NCBI GenBank assembly: GCA_051453625.1
Contig: JBOZIK010000001.1
Coordinates: 149,914,171-149,978,170, forward strand
Origin: Welwitschia mirabilis
Taxonomy: Eukaryota; Gnetophyta; Gnetopsida; Welwitschiales
Direction of reading: 5' to 3'
Length of the DNA stretch: 64,000 bases
Part shown: positions 37,431 to 47,983 of the stretch, piece after piece
How the letters are laid out: every line of letters starts with the position of its first letter
Position numbering within the stretch: position 1 is the stretch's first letter
Position numbers and translations under genes: made by a program
The notes under the pieces: generated by a model
Database searches by the model: none
What the model was told of the DNA's origin: nothing
What the model saw: the letters and a program-made list of their open reading frames with translations, nothing else

Positions 37431-38325
37431 ACAATTCACTAGAAATTAGGTTTGAATGCTTGTTCTAAAACCAACCAGAAAAAATATCATAAGCACAAAG
37501 TGAATTTTCAAAAATAAAGTAAATGAGAAAATTAAGATTACCAAAAACAAAACTAAATTAGTGACTCAAGGATGCTCCCAAATAGAAAGAGTAGATTATG
37601 GAGATACATTTTCTCTAGTTTCTCAATTAGAATTAATTAGAATATTTCTAGCTTTTACTTGCTTTAGGAAAATAAAAGTCTTTCAAATGGATGTAAAAAG
37701 TGCATTTCATAAGGGACACATTGAAGAAGAAGTATATGTAAAACAACCTCAAGGCTTCTCTGATCCTCATAAACCTAAGTATGCGTATAAACTTAACAAA
37801 TCCTTGTACGGATTAAAACAAGCTCCTAGAGCTTAGTATGAAAAGATTTCATTTTTCTTACTTCAACATGGTTTTTTAAAAGGCTCTATTAATAAAACTT
37901 TATTTAGAAAAGTTTTGGTTGATGACTGAATTCTTGTTCAAATCTATGTGGATAATATTATTTTTAGGTCAACAAATGAAAACTTGTCAAATGATTTTAT
38001 AAAAACCATGGGTTCTAAATTTGAAATAAGCATAGTTGGACTTGTAAATATGTTTTTGGGTTTACAAATTCAACAATATGAACATGGTATATTTATAAAT
38101 AAAAATAAATACTCTTTAGATTTAATAAAGAAATTCAAACGAGAAAATGTGAAATGTATGAACTCTCCACGTGCCACAAATGTTAAACTTCCCTTAGATA
38201 AAAATGACAAGGATGTGGATCAAAAGGTATATCATAGTATTATTAGAAGTATATTATATCTAATAGATATTTACCCTAATATAGATTTTAGTATTGGTTT
38301 GTGTGCCAGGTATTAAAGAAAACCA
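37431..38325 (+). pseudogene. Copia reverse transcriptase (RVT_2)
   Basis: Open segments 37561-37836 and 37948-38316 lie in one frame apart from stops between them. Motifs in order are LVTQGCSQIERVDYGDTFS, FQMDVKSAFHKGHIEEEVYV with the first catalytic Asp, YKLNKSLYGLKQAPRA, then QIYVDNIIF at 37942-37968, EISIVGLVNMFLGLQI, and LCARY. The catalytic YVDD is YVDN at 37945-37956, so the second Asp has become Asn and the enzyme would be dead even without stops. MDVKSAF and LCARY with a following PKESHL are typical of Sirevirus RT. It would copy element RNA into cDNA. Confidence 0.93.
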
Positions 38326-38915
38326 AAGGAATCACATCTTACTGCTACAAAGAGAATACTACATTACGTAAAAGGTACTTTAGACTTTGGCTTATTATTT
38401 TTAAATGATACTCCTTTAAGCTTAATAGGTTATAGCAATGTGGATTGAGCCAAATGAAAAAATGATTGCAAGAGAAAAATGATTAATGCTTTTTCTTTGG
38501 AAATTGTCTTATAGCCTAGTATAGCAAGAAAAAATGCTTTATATCCCTTTCCACAGCTAAAGCTGAGTACATAACTGTTGGAGCATGTTGTACTTGGACC
38601 TTGTGGATGAAAGAGACCTTGAAGAATTATGGCCTGAACATCAAAGAAGTACCAATCCTATGAGATAACTTAAGTACAATTTAAATCACTCACAACCTAG
38701 TTCAAAACACTCGTACTAAGCGCATCAATATCAAATACTATTTTATTCAAGAATCAGTATAAAAGAAAATAATTTCTTTAGAATATATGTGTACTAAAGA
38801 TCAACTAGCTGATATCTTTATAAAACCCTTATCATTGGATTGCTTTTTAACTCTTTATCATTTTCTAGGTATCAAGTTTGAAAAGGACTTACCAAATCCA
38901 GCCTCATTTGAATAA
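38326..38915 (+). pseudogene. Copia RNase H domain and pol terminus
   Basis: After a stop at 38314-38316 the frame continues KPKESHLTATKRILHYVKGT, the RT-RNase H connection. In a shifted frame LSTAKAEYITVGACC (38555-38600; family LSTAEAEY) and DQLADIFIKPLS near 38795-38835 give RNase H and the pol end. The reading frame closes at SFE-stop, 38904-38915. RNase H removes template RNA during reverse transcription. Stops and frame shifts disrupt it. The Glu of the AEAEY motif is Lys in this copy. Confidence 0.88.
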
Positions 38916-39489
38916 TAAAAGTTTAGTTGAAGGGTTTAAACTTTTAATTATCATATATGTTTAAACCCTGGTCAACCTCCTTTTTCAAGTAGGGCAATCG
39001 CTTGTCTTTCAGTTTTTTTTACTATTAAACTTTTTTTTTTTTTACTAGGTCAACCAACCATACCATTAGGTCAACTGGTTTAGTTCCAGTTTTTTCCTAT
39101 ATTATCTTGTAGCAACTGGGTCAACCGAATAATTTCCTCTAGTCGACCTCTTTAAGTGTTGTTTTTAGTTACATCAAGTTGACCTCACTTTACTTCTAGG
39201 TCGACCTAGTTTGATTCAGTTTTGACTATCAAATTCTCGTCTCATAGGATTGACTACATACATCTTTGAGTCAAAGCCTCCTTACTATTTCAAATTATAA
39301 ATCTTTGCACAAGTTGACTGACCTTATGATCGGTCACCCGCGTTTAAGGCGGTGCATCGCAGATTTTTTAAATTCGCCCACCCTTTGTCTTTTTCTTTAT
39401 TATATTTTCTTCCTCTACCATTTTTTGAGCTTTTGGTGGGGAAACTCTTCAACTTTTCCCATGCTTTTTCTTTCAGATCTAGGCTCAAA
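38916..39489 (+). promoter_or_regulatory. Pol/env-like spacer rich in GGTCGACC-type motifs
   Basis: Between pol and the env-like ORF there are about ten variants of GGTCRACC or its half-sites, including a perfect 14-bp palindrome CTAGGTCGACCTAG at 39196-39209. The second copia copy keeps the same spacer at 44621-45191. Sireviruses are known to carry conserved non-coding motifs, so a regulatory or packaging role is possible but is inference. Confidence 0.5.
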
Positions 39490-40486
39490 ATTGCATCTCA
39501 GCAGCCAGGAGAGGGATTTAGAAAAAGAGAAAAGGAGGCAGCTGTTGAACCTTCAAGTTATGTATTCTCCAGGATGAGCATTGAGCAATTGAGGTACTTT
39601 GAAAAGAATTTTGAGACTAGCCCTATAGCCTTAGAAAGAACCTATGAGTCCATGCAATTTCTAAGCCTAAGGAAGATTCAGACTTTGCTAGGTCAACTGG
39701 GGATTTTTTCTTCACATCTCTGGTACCTGCTATCTTCTGGTAACTAGGTTGTTTTATTCAAATGCTAGATTTGATGCCTTTCAATTCACTTTCATTACTT
39801 CAATCTTTGGCTAAGAAATGTGCATCACTGTAGATCTTATAGCTTCCCTCACTGGGCTTCTTAGAGGAAACTAGAATGAATACTAATCTATGGTTGAATC
39901 TTTTGAGGAAAAAGAAGTAGCCACTCACCATGTTTGTGTAACTCACATCACTTGGAAGAAGATAATCAAATCTTCCTAGCTTCTTCTAAGATTTTGTCTG
40001 TCATAGCTCATTGTGTCATACAACTTTTTACCAGTTGTTGGGCATAGAGATGAGCTCTCTAACTATCGAGTCTTCTGACTTTATGCATTGGATAGAAAAA
40101 GAGACATTGATGCTCCTGAGATCATGCTCAAGCACATGATCAACTAGCTTCAGCCTTACAAAAGGCGTACCCTACCCTATCCCTTCCTTATCACGAGGAT
40201 TTATCATCACTTTGACATTCCTCATCTAGCTAGATAGGAGATCCAAAAGCTCATAAGGCCTATTGATTATGTGATCTTGTCCAGGATGCACATTTTTGAA
40301 GAACTAGCTGCTCCTTCAAGGACTAAGGTCAAGTCCTCTTAGACCCCAGAGATCCTTCATCTGTTACATCACATCAACTCATGGACTTGTCACATTAAGA
40401 AGGCACTCATTATCAGTGGTACTCTAGTCGCTGACACCTCTCAGAGTGAGGGTGCTTAGTTTTTTAAGTCCTCCGAATTTGATTAA
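39490..40486 (+). pseudogene. Sirevirus env-like ORF (Transposase_32-type domain), copy 1
   Basis: A coding stretch of about 330 codons follows pol. It includes SYVFSRMSIEQLRYFEKNF (from 39554), then after frame changes FDAFHSTFITS, LTGLPRGN, ESFEEKEVATHHVC, HITWKK and YALDRKRDIDAPEIMLKHMI, ending EFD-stop at 40486. The helical pattern with ITWKK, a poorly conserved linker, then LLYALxxxxDIDAPxIMLxHM resembles the plant Transposase_32-type domain found in proteins annotated env-like downstream of copia pol. Its function is unknown. The presumed start codon (ATG in copy 2 at 45192) is altered here. Broken by several stops. The family assignment is moderate; the ORF's conservation between copies is clear. 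Confidence 0.65.
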
Positions 40487-40548
40487 CTTTATGTGTCTTT
40501 TTCTTTGATTTCTAATCTTTTGTTGTGCTCCCTATCCTTGATTTCATT

Positions 40549-40563
40549 AAAAAGGGGGAGAAC
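40549..40563 (+). other. Upstream polypurine tract (copia)
   Basis: AAAAAGGGGGAGAA lies about 240 bp before LTR2. A second tract adjoins the LTR. Multiple polypurine tracts are a Sirevirus hallmark, and the second copia copy repeats both. Confidence 0.75.
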
Positions 40564-40788
40564 AATTTTTATTGTATTCATGTTATTATATTTTATCACT
40601 TCTTTATACTGTATAAGCAAAAATGCACCTTTCATGATGTAATGCCAATTGTTTTGAGTAAGACAAAGAAGTCTTTTTTCTATGAAAATCTCTTTATTCT
40701 TTACTAACATTCTTTCATGCAAAACTTGTAGTTAAATGAGTTAGGGGAAGAACTGATATGTTAAATTATTATTTTTCTTCAATCAATA

Positions 40789-40802
40789 AGAAAGGGGGAG
40801 TT
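40789..40802 (+). other. Polypurine tract adjoining LTR2
   Basis: AGAAAGGGGGAGTT ends directly at the TGTTGAG start of LTR2, the position where plus-strand DNA synthesis is primed. Confidence 0.85.
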
Positions 40803-42088
40803 TGTTGAGAATCCATTGTCATTAATTAATTGAATTAGTTTTTGTAGTCAGTCCATTATGAAGAGATTCCCTAGCACTTGGTGACCGACTCCTAAGACTG
40901 GGTAACTGACCTATTAAAGAACTGTGATACTGCTTTAGAATTGGGCGATCGCACATAGAACATTGGGCGACCAGACTAATGTAGATTAAAAAACATGACC
41001 GGTTGCATAACGAACAATTGAGTAAGTTATACTGAGTGACTGATCTGACACATTAGGAAGAAGGCCAGTTTAATAAAAAAACTCATAATCGAACGATCCC
41101 ATTTAAGCCTTTGTGTAAGAACTAGGGAAAACATGGGTGATCATTAAATGGACAAGGGCGACTACATTACAATTTGCGAAATTCAGTCTAATGATAGAGT
41201 GGGCTACCGATTAATTTAGATAGGTGACTACATGACAATCAGCAAAGCCTAAATTTGATAAATGCAAGGGCAACTGAAGGACATAATTATGGGTGACAGC
41301 ATTCTACCCAGAATCTACCCCCATAAGGTCAACCGAGTAATAAATGTTAGAGCGACTGAATAAAGGTCAACCCTATATAGATGTAAGAGTGACTAAATAT
41401 GCACCTGTTCTATATTGAGAAATATGCGACAAACAAGGGTAACCCAATATTAGAAATAAGGACAACCGCATGTTTAGATAACTGAGTACTATATCAAGGT
41501 CAACCATACAAAGTAAAAATGTAACCATTATGTTTTCAATGGTTCATTAAAAAGGTCACAATGATTTATTGAAGGCACAATGGTTTGCTTCATCCTTATC
41601 AAATGATTACCTTGTGCATCTTTAGTATTTAATCTCTCTTCCAATCAAAAGAAAAAAAAGTTTTCTTGTAAGATCAGAAATTGAAAACAAAGAACTATAA
41701 TACTTTTTTAGCACTGTATCTAAGCTAGTTTCAAGTTTAGATTTCTGCTTGAATCTATCATTACACCTACTTAGAAGAAGAGATTGTTGTACCTTTAAGA
41801 GAAATTCTGTGCATTTGAGCATTCTTCTTTTTTTCCATTTATCTTTAGTTGAGGATCAGCCTAAAATTCTTTAATGTTATGAAAGATTATTTGGTGAGCC
41901 TAAAAAACATTATTGGAAGCTAATATATGCCAACCAAGGACAAGGAGTCTAAGGAGCTAAAGGGTGGTATCTATCCACCATTGAATATCTTACTTTTGTA
42001 TTACATATCTACTTGTTTTACTTGTAGGTTGTGAAATTGATTTTTAAAAGACTTATTCACCCCCTCTAGGCTCGATCCTCCACTTTCA
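40803..42088 (+). repeat. Copia LTR2 (internal, from a different copy)
   Basis: Starts TGTTGAGAATCC and ends CCACTTTCA, the best-preserved ends of the three LTRs. It differs from LTR1 and LTR3 at shared diagnostic positions (for example cacatagaac where they have cccaaataac). The next base begins Tat/Ogre gag sequence, so this LTR records an insertion into a Tat element. Confidence 0.9.
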
Positions 42089-43440
42089 ATATGTATAACA
42101 TAGAATGAAACACAACATGTCATCTATTTTTTTAATCTATTAGACGATAAGCTCTTAAATGATATCACCACTTACTAGCTCATTTTATAATAAGTTTAAA
42201 TAATCATTCAAAATGCTCATACAATATTACTCAATTAACATAATAAAGCGAATGACATTAAAGTATTTAAAAACAATGAGATAATAATTCAATGAAACTA
42301 TTTAACACTATACATGATGATGAAGGGTTTCTGCCTTATAGTTAAGAAACCTCATTGTAAACTCTGACATGGCATATCTCTTTATTAAGTCATGCATCCC
42401 ATATGTTTTTAAACATCTTAGAATGTAATCATTTAAAACATTTAAAAAAGCAATTACATTAGCAAAAAGAATCAAAGTCATAGGTAGGGAAAAAAGGTGC
42501 CATTAAATACAGTAGCCCTTCACAAATTAAATCAACAAGAAAAGGTCATGATAACAAAAACAACAAAGCAAACAATTAAAAGAATGTAATAGTAGTTGAT
42601 TAAACTTTCTAACTAGCTCATACTTCTCAACCAAGATATCTAATTCAATAAATGACTATTCTNNNNNNNNNNATAACGAATTCAACATCAACCTCCTTTT
42701 CCTCCACACGTTTTTATGTCTTAACTAGTTATAGGATAACCTTATTATATATCTTCTCAACAACTGTAAAATGCACAACAAATGTAGGATCTACAACAAC
42801 TCTAACAAGTTGAACAACATCCTTAAGAATAACAACAAATTATACAACTTAAAATCAAGATTAAAATTAGTCCTAAAACTAAAACTCGATCTAAATACCT
42901 AGGAGAAACTTCATTGGGTTAGAAATACTATTGACAAAAATCCTTTCCATTATACTATGAAAGGGGGCAATCCAATTGCTTTTAACCAAAGAAAATGAGC
43001 TAAACGCGCCTAAACCTAAGAGCCATGATGAATCAAAATATTTCAAATATCATAGGACCAGGGACATTACATTAAAAAATATTTTAATCTGAAACATATT
43101 ATCAAATTCATCATCAAAAATAAAAAGGATATTAAGTTCAATATAATCCTTGTAGCTACAAATAAATATCTAAAAATTTACAAGAACCCTTTTCCAACAC
43201 AAGCCTCCACATCACAATCACCATAAAATGTGGTAGTTCAAGATGACAATGCCTCTTATGCAATTTAGGTAATCCAAGAATAGTCAAAAAAACTACTGGA
43301 ATAAAACATTTAAGGAAATAAATAGAATGCAATTGTTAGTCAAAATGGAAGATGCTCGAATTTGATTCACCTCTTAACCAAACATTCAATTATAATTACA
43401 TGCTTCTAAAGTTGAGAAAGCATATTACTATCTCTCTTCA
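42089..43440 (+). pseudogene. Tat gag C-terminal half and linker
   Basis: The first bases (atgtataacatagaatgaaacac) align with the gag stretch near 60208-60230 of the other Tat copy. Similarity continues through the cysteine/histidine region near 42960-43110, but the C-H-C residues are not preserved here. No complete reading frame remains. Confidence 0.6.
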
Positions 43441-44170
43441 TTGATCAAAAACTCTGAGCCTCATAGGCAAGCTTTCAAAAGACTATGCAAAGAATGCTTA
43501 ATATCAAAAACACCTCTAAAGCAAGAACCTACTCCAACTAAGTATTTTTTGAGAAAAATAATGAGGATCATGAAGTCATCCAATTTCAACCTCAAGAAAT
43601 TTCATCCACCTCTCAAAAAACAATCATCACTGAATTGCCTTATATTTCGATAAACATCAGATCCACTAACATAGCTAGAGCCTTTATCAATTGTGGTATT
43701 GAATTGAACATTATTGGATCATCATGTTTAGATAACCTCAACATGTAACATCTATTAGATTCAAAGAAGAATGTAACTATTAGATATTTCAATGATTATG
43801 AAGATAAATCTAAGGAAATAGTTATCTTACTAGTTGAGGTGGCTCAAAAAATTAAGGGCATAGAATTCTATGTAATTGACAATGCTGTAGCATTTAATTT
43901 ACTTCTAGATCATCCTTGGATCATGGATATAGGCTTAAATTTATTAGATCAAAGATCTTAGGGCCACTAGAAAGAAATCACACAGTGGCGAATGTTAAAG
44001 CATGATATCAATCATATTCCTCATCATTACCTTAAATTCTCAAAAAATGAATTATTCCATTTCTACACTTTGAATGTTATCTAATAGATCCTCATAAACT
44101 AAATGTTTTACAAATTCCTAATGCACAAATCTTGGATTCAGGATGGACTCCATTTCTTCCTAATGATTTT
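43441..44170 (+). pseudogene. Tat protease, copy 1
   Basis: An open segment 43441-43653 (IKNSEPHRQAFKRLCKE) precedes the protease, and the same motif NSEPHxxAFKRxCxE occurs in the other copy near 61458. The protease follows in shifted frames: ISINIRSTNIARAFINCGIE, then FNLLLDHPWIMDIG near 43897-43938 (family FLLGRPWIH). The catalytic triad reads N-C-G at 43689-43697, so the Asp has changed to Asn. The enzyme would process Tat gag-pol and is inactive here. Confidence 0.8.
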
Positions 44171-44509
44171 CATATCAATTAATAATCATTTTATTCCACA
44201 CCAAATCTTTATCAAAAAAAAAATCACATTTTCAACATTTCATATTTTTTAACTTTTTAGTCATAAATAGTTCACTTATATCTCCTTTTTATTCAAAATT
44301 TCTTTCATTAGTTCTCATCCTAGTTTTTGTCTCCATAGGGTACCAAAATGGAAAGTCAATTGAAGTTATTCTTATGTATTATCTTAGCTAGTTAACTTAT
44401 CAAAAGATACATTAATTTTAATTTTATTGATTTTAGTTATAGTAGAGCTTTCGAAAGACCATGTATCTATCTGAATGAAGAATAAACCACTAAAAACATT
44501 GAATCCTAT
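44171..44509 (+). other. Tat spacer between protease and RT
   Basis: Non-coding, T-rich sequence in the place where Ogre-type elements carry an intron. It ends in the N gap at 44510. Confidence 0.45.
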
Positions 44510-44609
44510 NNNNNNNNNNNNNNNNNNNNNNNNNNNNNNNNNNNNNNNNNNNNNNNNNNNNNNNNNNNNNNNNNNNNNNNNNNNNNNNNNNNNNNNNNNN
44601 NNNNNNNNN
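44510..44609. other. Assembly gap (100 N) between Tat fragment and copia
   Basis: One hundred N, probably a placeholder for unknown length. The rest of the Tat element may be missing here, and the order of the two sides depends on scaffolding. Confidence 0.95.
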
Positions 44610-45191
44610 CTCATCTGAATAATAAAATTCAGTTTAAGGGGTTTAAATATTTAATTATCATACAAGTTTAAACCCTAGTCGACCTCTTTTTAAAGTAGGA
44701 TGACTACTTATTCTTTAGTTTTTTTCACTGTTAAACTTTTCTGCTTACTTGGTTGACCAACCATATTATTGGCTTGACTGATATAGTTCCATTTTTTTCT
44801 ATAATGTCGTATAGCAACTAGGTTGACTAAATAGATTTCTTTGGTCAACCTCTTAAAGCATTGTTTCTAGTTACATCAGTTCGATCTTACCTTACTTCTA
44901 GGTCGACTGAGTTTGATTTGATTTTAACTATCAGATTTTTTATCTCGAGGGGTTGACTGCTTATGTCTTTGGATTAACTATTATCTTACTATTTAGGTTT
45001 TTAAATCTTTACACAGATTAACTGACCTTATGATTGGTCACTCGCGTTTAAGCCAGTGCACTGCAGATTTTTTTAAATACACCCACCCTTTATCTTTTTC
45101 TTCATTGTTTTCTTTTCCTCTATTATTTTCTAAGATTTTGGGAGGCCCTCTTCAACTTTTCCAGTATTTTTCTCTCAGATCTAGGCTTTAA

Positions 45192-46342
45192 ATGACTTCT
45201 TCATAGCCAAGAGGGGGATCCAAAAAGAGAATAAAAGAGGCATCTATTAAACCTCCAAGCTATGTATTTTCTAGGATGAGTACTAAACAACTGAGACATT
45301 TTGAGAAACATTTTGAGATCAGTCCAATAGCTTTGGAAAGAACCNNNNNNNNNNNNNNNNNNNNNNNNNNNNNNNNNNNNNNNNNNNNNNNNNNNNNNNN
45401 NNNNNNNNNNNNNNNNNNNNNNNNNNNNNNNNNNNNNNNNNNNNATACATTTTTAGAAACATTTTGAGATCAGTCCAATAGCTTTGGAAAGAACCTATAA
45501 GTCCATGCAATTTCTAAGTCTTGGAGAGGTCTAAACTTTGCTAGATGAAGTTAAATGAGGATATTTTATTCATGTCTCTAGCACCTGCTACCCTCCGCTC
45601 ACTAAGTTGTTTTATTTAAATGCTAAATATGATGCCTTTTACTCTACTTTTGTTACTTTAATCTTAAGCCAAGAAATGTGCATCACTATAAATTTGATAG
45701 TTTTCTTTACTGGACTTCCCAGAGGAAACTTGAGTGAATACTGGCCTATGGATGAATCTTTTGAGGAAAAGGATGTAGCCACTCATCATATGTGTGGAAC
45801 TCATATCACTTGGAAGAAGACACTTAAAGCTTTCCAGCTTCTTTGAAGATTTCGTCTATTGCACCTCATAATGTTATATAATTTCTTACTAGTTATTGGG
45901 CACAAAGATGAGCTCTCCAACTATCGGTATTTCTATTATATGTGCTGGATAGGAGAAGAGACATTGATGCTCCTGGGATTATATTGAAGCACATGTCCAA
46001 CTAGCTTTAGCTACAGAAGAGGCATACCTTGCCCTATTCTTTCCTCATCACATGGATTTTTTGTCACTTCGACATTCTGCATCTGACTAGGTATTAGATT
46101 CAAAAGCTCATGGAGCTATTGATCATGCTAATTTTTCCAGGAAGCATATTTTTGAAGAACTAGTTGCTCATTCTAGGCCTAAGTTCAAGGCCTCTTAGTC
46201 CCCAGAGATTCTTCATCTCTTGCATTGTATCAACTCATGAACTCATCACATTAAGGAGGCACTTATTACCAGTGGTACTCCAGTTACTGACGCCTCTTAG
46301 AGTGAGGGTGCTCAGTCTTTTGAGTCCTCTAAATCTGATTAA
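45192..46342 (+). pseudogene. Sirevirus env-like ORF (Transposase_32-type domain), copy 2
   Basis: The start ATG is at 45192, followed by a stop after four codons. SYVFSRMSTKQLRHFEKHF (from 45257) matches copy 1 closely. The open segment 45607-45846 gives LNAKYDAFYSTF, LTGLPRGN in variant form, ESFEEKDVATHHMCGTHITW, and downstream pieces equal copy 1 through the end at 46342. The N gap is flanked by an identical 41-bp segment, so the true ORF may be shorter than drawn. Same uncertain function as copy 1; broken by stops. Confidence 0.65.
45345..45444. other. Assembly gap (100 N) with duplicated edges
   Basis: The 41 bp before the gap (45304-45344) recur exactly at 45455-45495, only ten bases after it. 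This suggests the two sides overlap and the gap is not real. Confidence 0.9.
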
Positions 46343-46401
46343 GTATGTTTTTTTTTCTTTGTCTTCTAATTTTTAGCTGTGTTCCCTGTCCTTTATTTCG
46401 T

Positions 46402-46416
46402 TAAAAAGGGGGAGAT
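46402..46416 (+). other. Upstream polypurine tract (second copia copy)
   Basis: TAAAAAGGGGGAGAT in the same position relative to the LTR as 40549-40563. Confidence 0.75.
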
Positions 46417-46655
46417 TAATTTGTATTCACATTGTCATATTTTGTCACTTCTTTGTATTGTATTTGCAAAAATGCATCTTTTATGATGTAATGCAACTTT
46501 TTCAGTAATACAAAGAAGTCTTTTTACTATAAAAATCTCTTTGATCTTTACTAATTTACTTTCATGCAAACCTTGTTTAAATTTAATCAATTTTAAAGTT
46601 AAATGGATTAGGAGGAGAACCCATATGCCAAATTATTATTTTTCCTCAATCAATA

Positions 46656-46669
46656 ACAAAGGGGGAGTT
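46656..46669 (+). other. Polypurine tract adjoining LTR3
   Basis: ACAAAGGGGGAGTT ends at the TGTTGAG start of LTR3. Confidence 0.85.
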
Positions 46670-47978
46670 TGTTGAGAATCCATTATCATTGTTTAATTTA
46701 ATATGTTTTTGTAGTTAGTCCATTTTGTAGAGATTTTCCAACACCAGGCGACCAATATTTAAGACTAGATGATCGACTTATTAAAGGACTGTGATACTGC
46801 TTCAAAATTAGGTGACTGCCCAAATAACGTAGGGTGATCAAGCTAATACAAATTAAGAAAATGACCGATTGAAGAATGGGTAACTAAGTGCATCATATCG
46901 GGTGATTGAACTGTCACATTAAGGAGAAAATTGGTTTAAAAATGGGCAATTGAAACTCTATTATTCAGCGACCTCATTTGAGCTTGAGTGTAAGAATTGG
47001 GGCAAACATGAACGACTGCTAAATGGACACGAGGGATCATATTACACTCTATGAAATTCAGTTTGATAGTAAAATGGATGATTAACTAAATTCTTGAGGA
47101 AAATTACATGACAATCTATAAAATCTAAATCTGGTGAATGTAAGGGCGACTGAAAGACATGATTATAGGCAACCACATTTTGCCTAGAATCTACCCTCAT
47201 AACATGGACCAAGTAAACATTATTAGATTAACTGAATAAACGTCGATCACATATAAACCTAAGGGTGACCAAATATGCACCTATTATGTACTAGAAAATT
47301 TATGACAAGTAAAGGTGACTGAATGTTAGGAATAAGGGTGACTGGAAGCTTGAGCAACCGAGGACTATGTTAAGGTCAACTGTATGAAGAAAAAATGTAA
47401 ATGTTATAACTTCAATGGTTTATCAAAAGGAACATAATGATTCATTAAAAAATTAAATAGTTCACTTCATCCTAATAAAACGGCTACCTTGTGCATCTTT
47501 AGTATTTAAGCTCTCCTCTAATTAAATGAAAAAAACAAGAATTTTTGTAAAAATCCTGAGATTGAAAAAGAAGAATTGTCGTACTCTTTTAAGACTATAT
47601 CTGAGATAGCTTTAAGTTCATGTTTCATATTAAATCTATCATTGTATCTACTTAGAAGAAGATATTTTTGTACCTTTGAGAAAATATCTAGGCATCTATG
47701 CATTCTACTTTCTTTCATTAATCTGTGGTTGAGAATAAGCCATAAAATCCTTTGTGGTTGTGAAAGATTATTTGGTGAGCCTGAAAATCATCATTGGAAG
47801 TTAATATATGCCAATCAAGGACAAGGAGTCTAAGAAGTTGAAGGGTGGTGTTTATCCACCATTAAATATCTTGTTTTTGTATTACTTTTCTACTTGTCTT
47901 CTTTGCAAGTTGTGAATAATAAGGAAATTGATTTTAAAGACCTATTCACCTCCCTCTAGGGTCGATTCTCTACTTTTA
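46670..47978 (+). repeat. Copia LTR3 (3')
   Basis: Starts TGTTGAGAATCC and ends CTACTTTTA. It is 1309 bp long against 1307 bp for LTR1. It shares LTR1-specific wording absent from LTR2 and is followed by AAACC, a near match to AGACC before LTR1. Confidence 0.9.
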
Positions 47979-47983
47979 AAACC

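Larger units (their letters stand above)
42089..44509 (+). mobile_element. Tat/Ogre-type gypsy fragment (gag to post-protease spacer)
   Basis: The fragment is colinear with the Tat element at the right end of the window: 42089 corresponds to about 60206 inside gag, and 44509 lies near the point where the RT region of that element begins. It holds gag, a gag-protease linker and protease. Its left edge is the LTR2 end and its right edge is a 100-base N gap. No LTR of its own is present. A 10-base gap lies at 42663-42672. All frames are broken. Confidence 0.8.
44610..46669 (+). mobile_element. Second copia 3' interior
   Basis: Colinear with 38903-40802 of the first interior. It begins with the last codons of pol (SSE-stop at 44611-44622), then the GGTCGACC-rich spacer, env-like ORF and two polypurine tracts, and leads into LTR3. 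A 100-base gap lies at 45345-45444. Confidence 0.88.
33014..47978 (+). mobile_element. Composite Sirevirus-type Ty1/copia complex with an embedded Tat fragment
   Basis: Three related LTRs (33014-34320, 40803-42088, 46670-47978) enclose one nearly complete copia interior, a Tat/Ogre gypsy fragment and a second copia 3' interior. LTR1 and LTR3 share sequence not found in LTR2, and the bases outside them (AGACC at 33009-33013, AAACC at 47979-47983) form a near-perfect 5-bp target duplication. The bases after LTR2 (ATATG) do not match. Long LTRs, paired polypurine tracts, an env-like ORF and RT/protease motifs place the copia in the Sirevirus group. All ORFs are disrupted. Confidence 0.8.

Noticed and set aside
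33009-42093. Pairing of LTR1 with LTR2 as one simple copia element
   Set aside because: The flanking 5 bp differ (AGACC and ATATG), and LTR1 resembles LTR3 more closely than LTR2.
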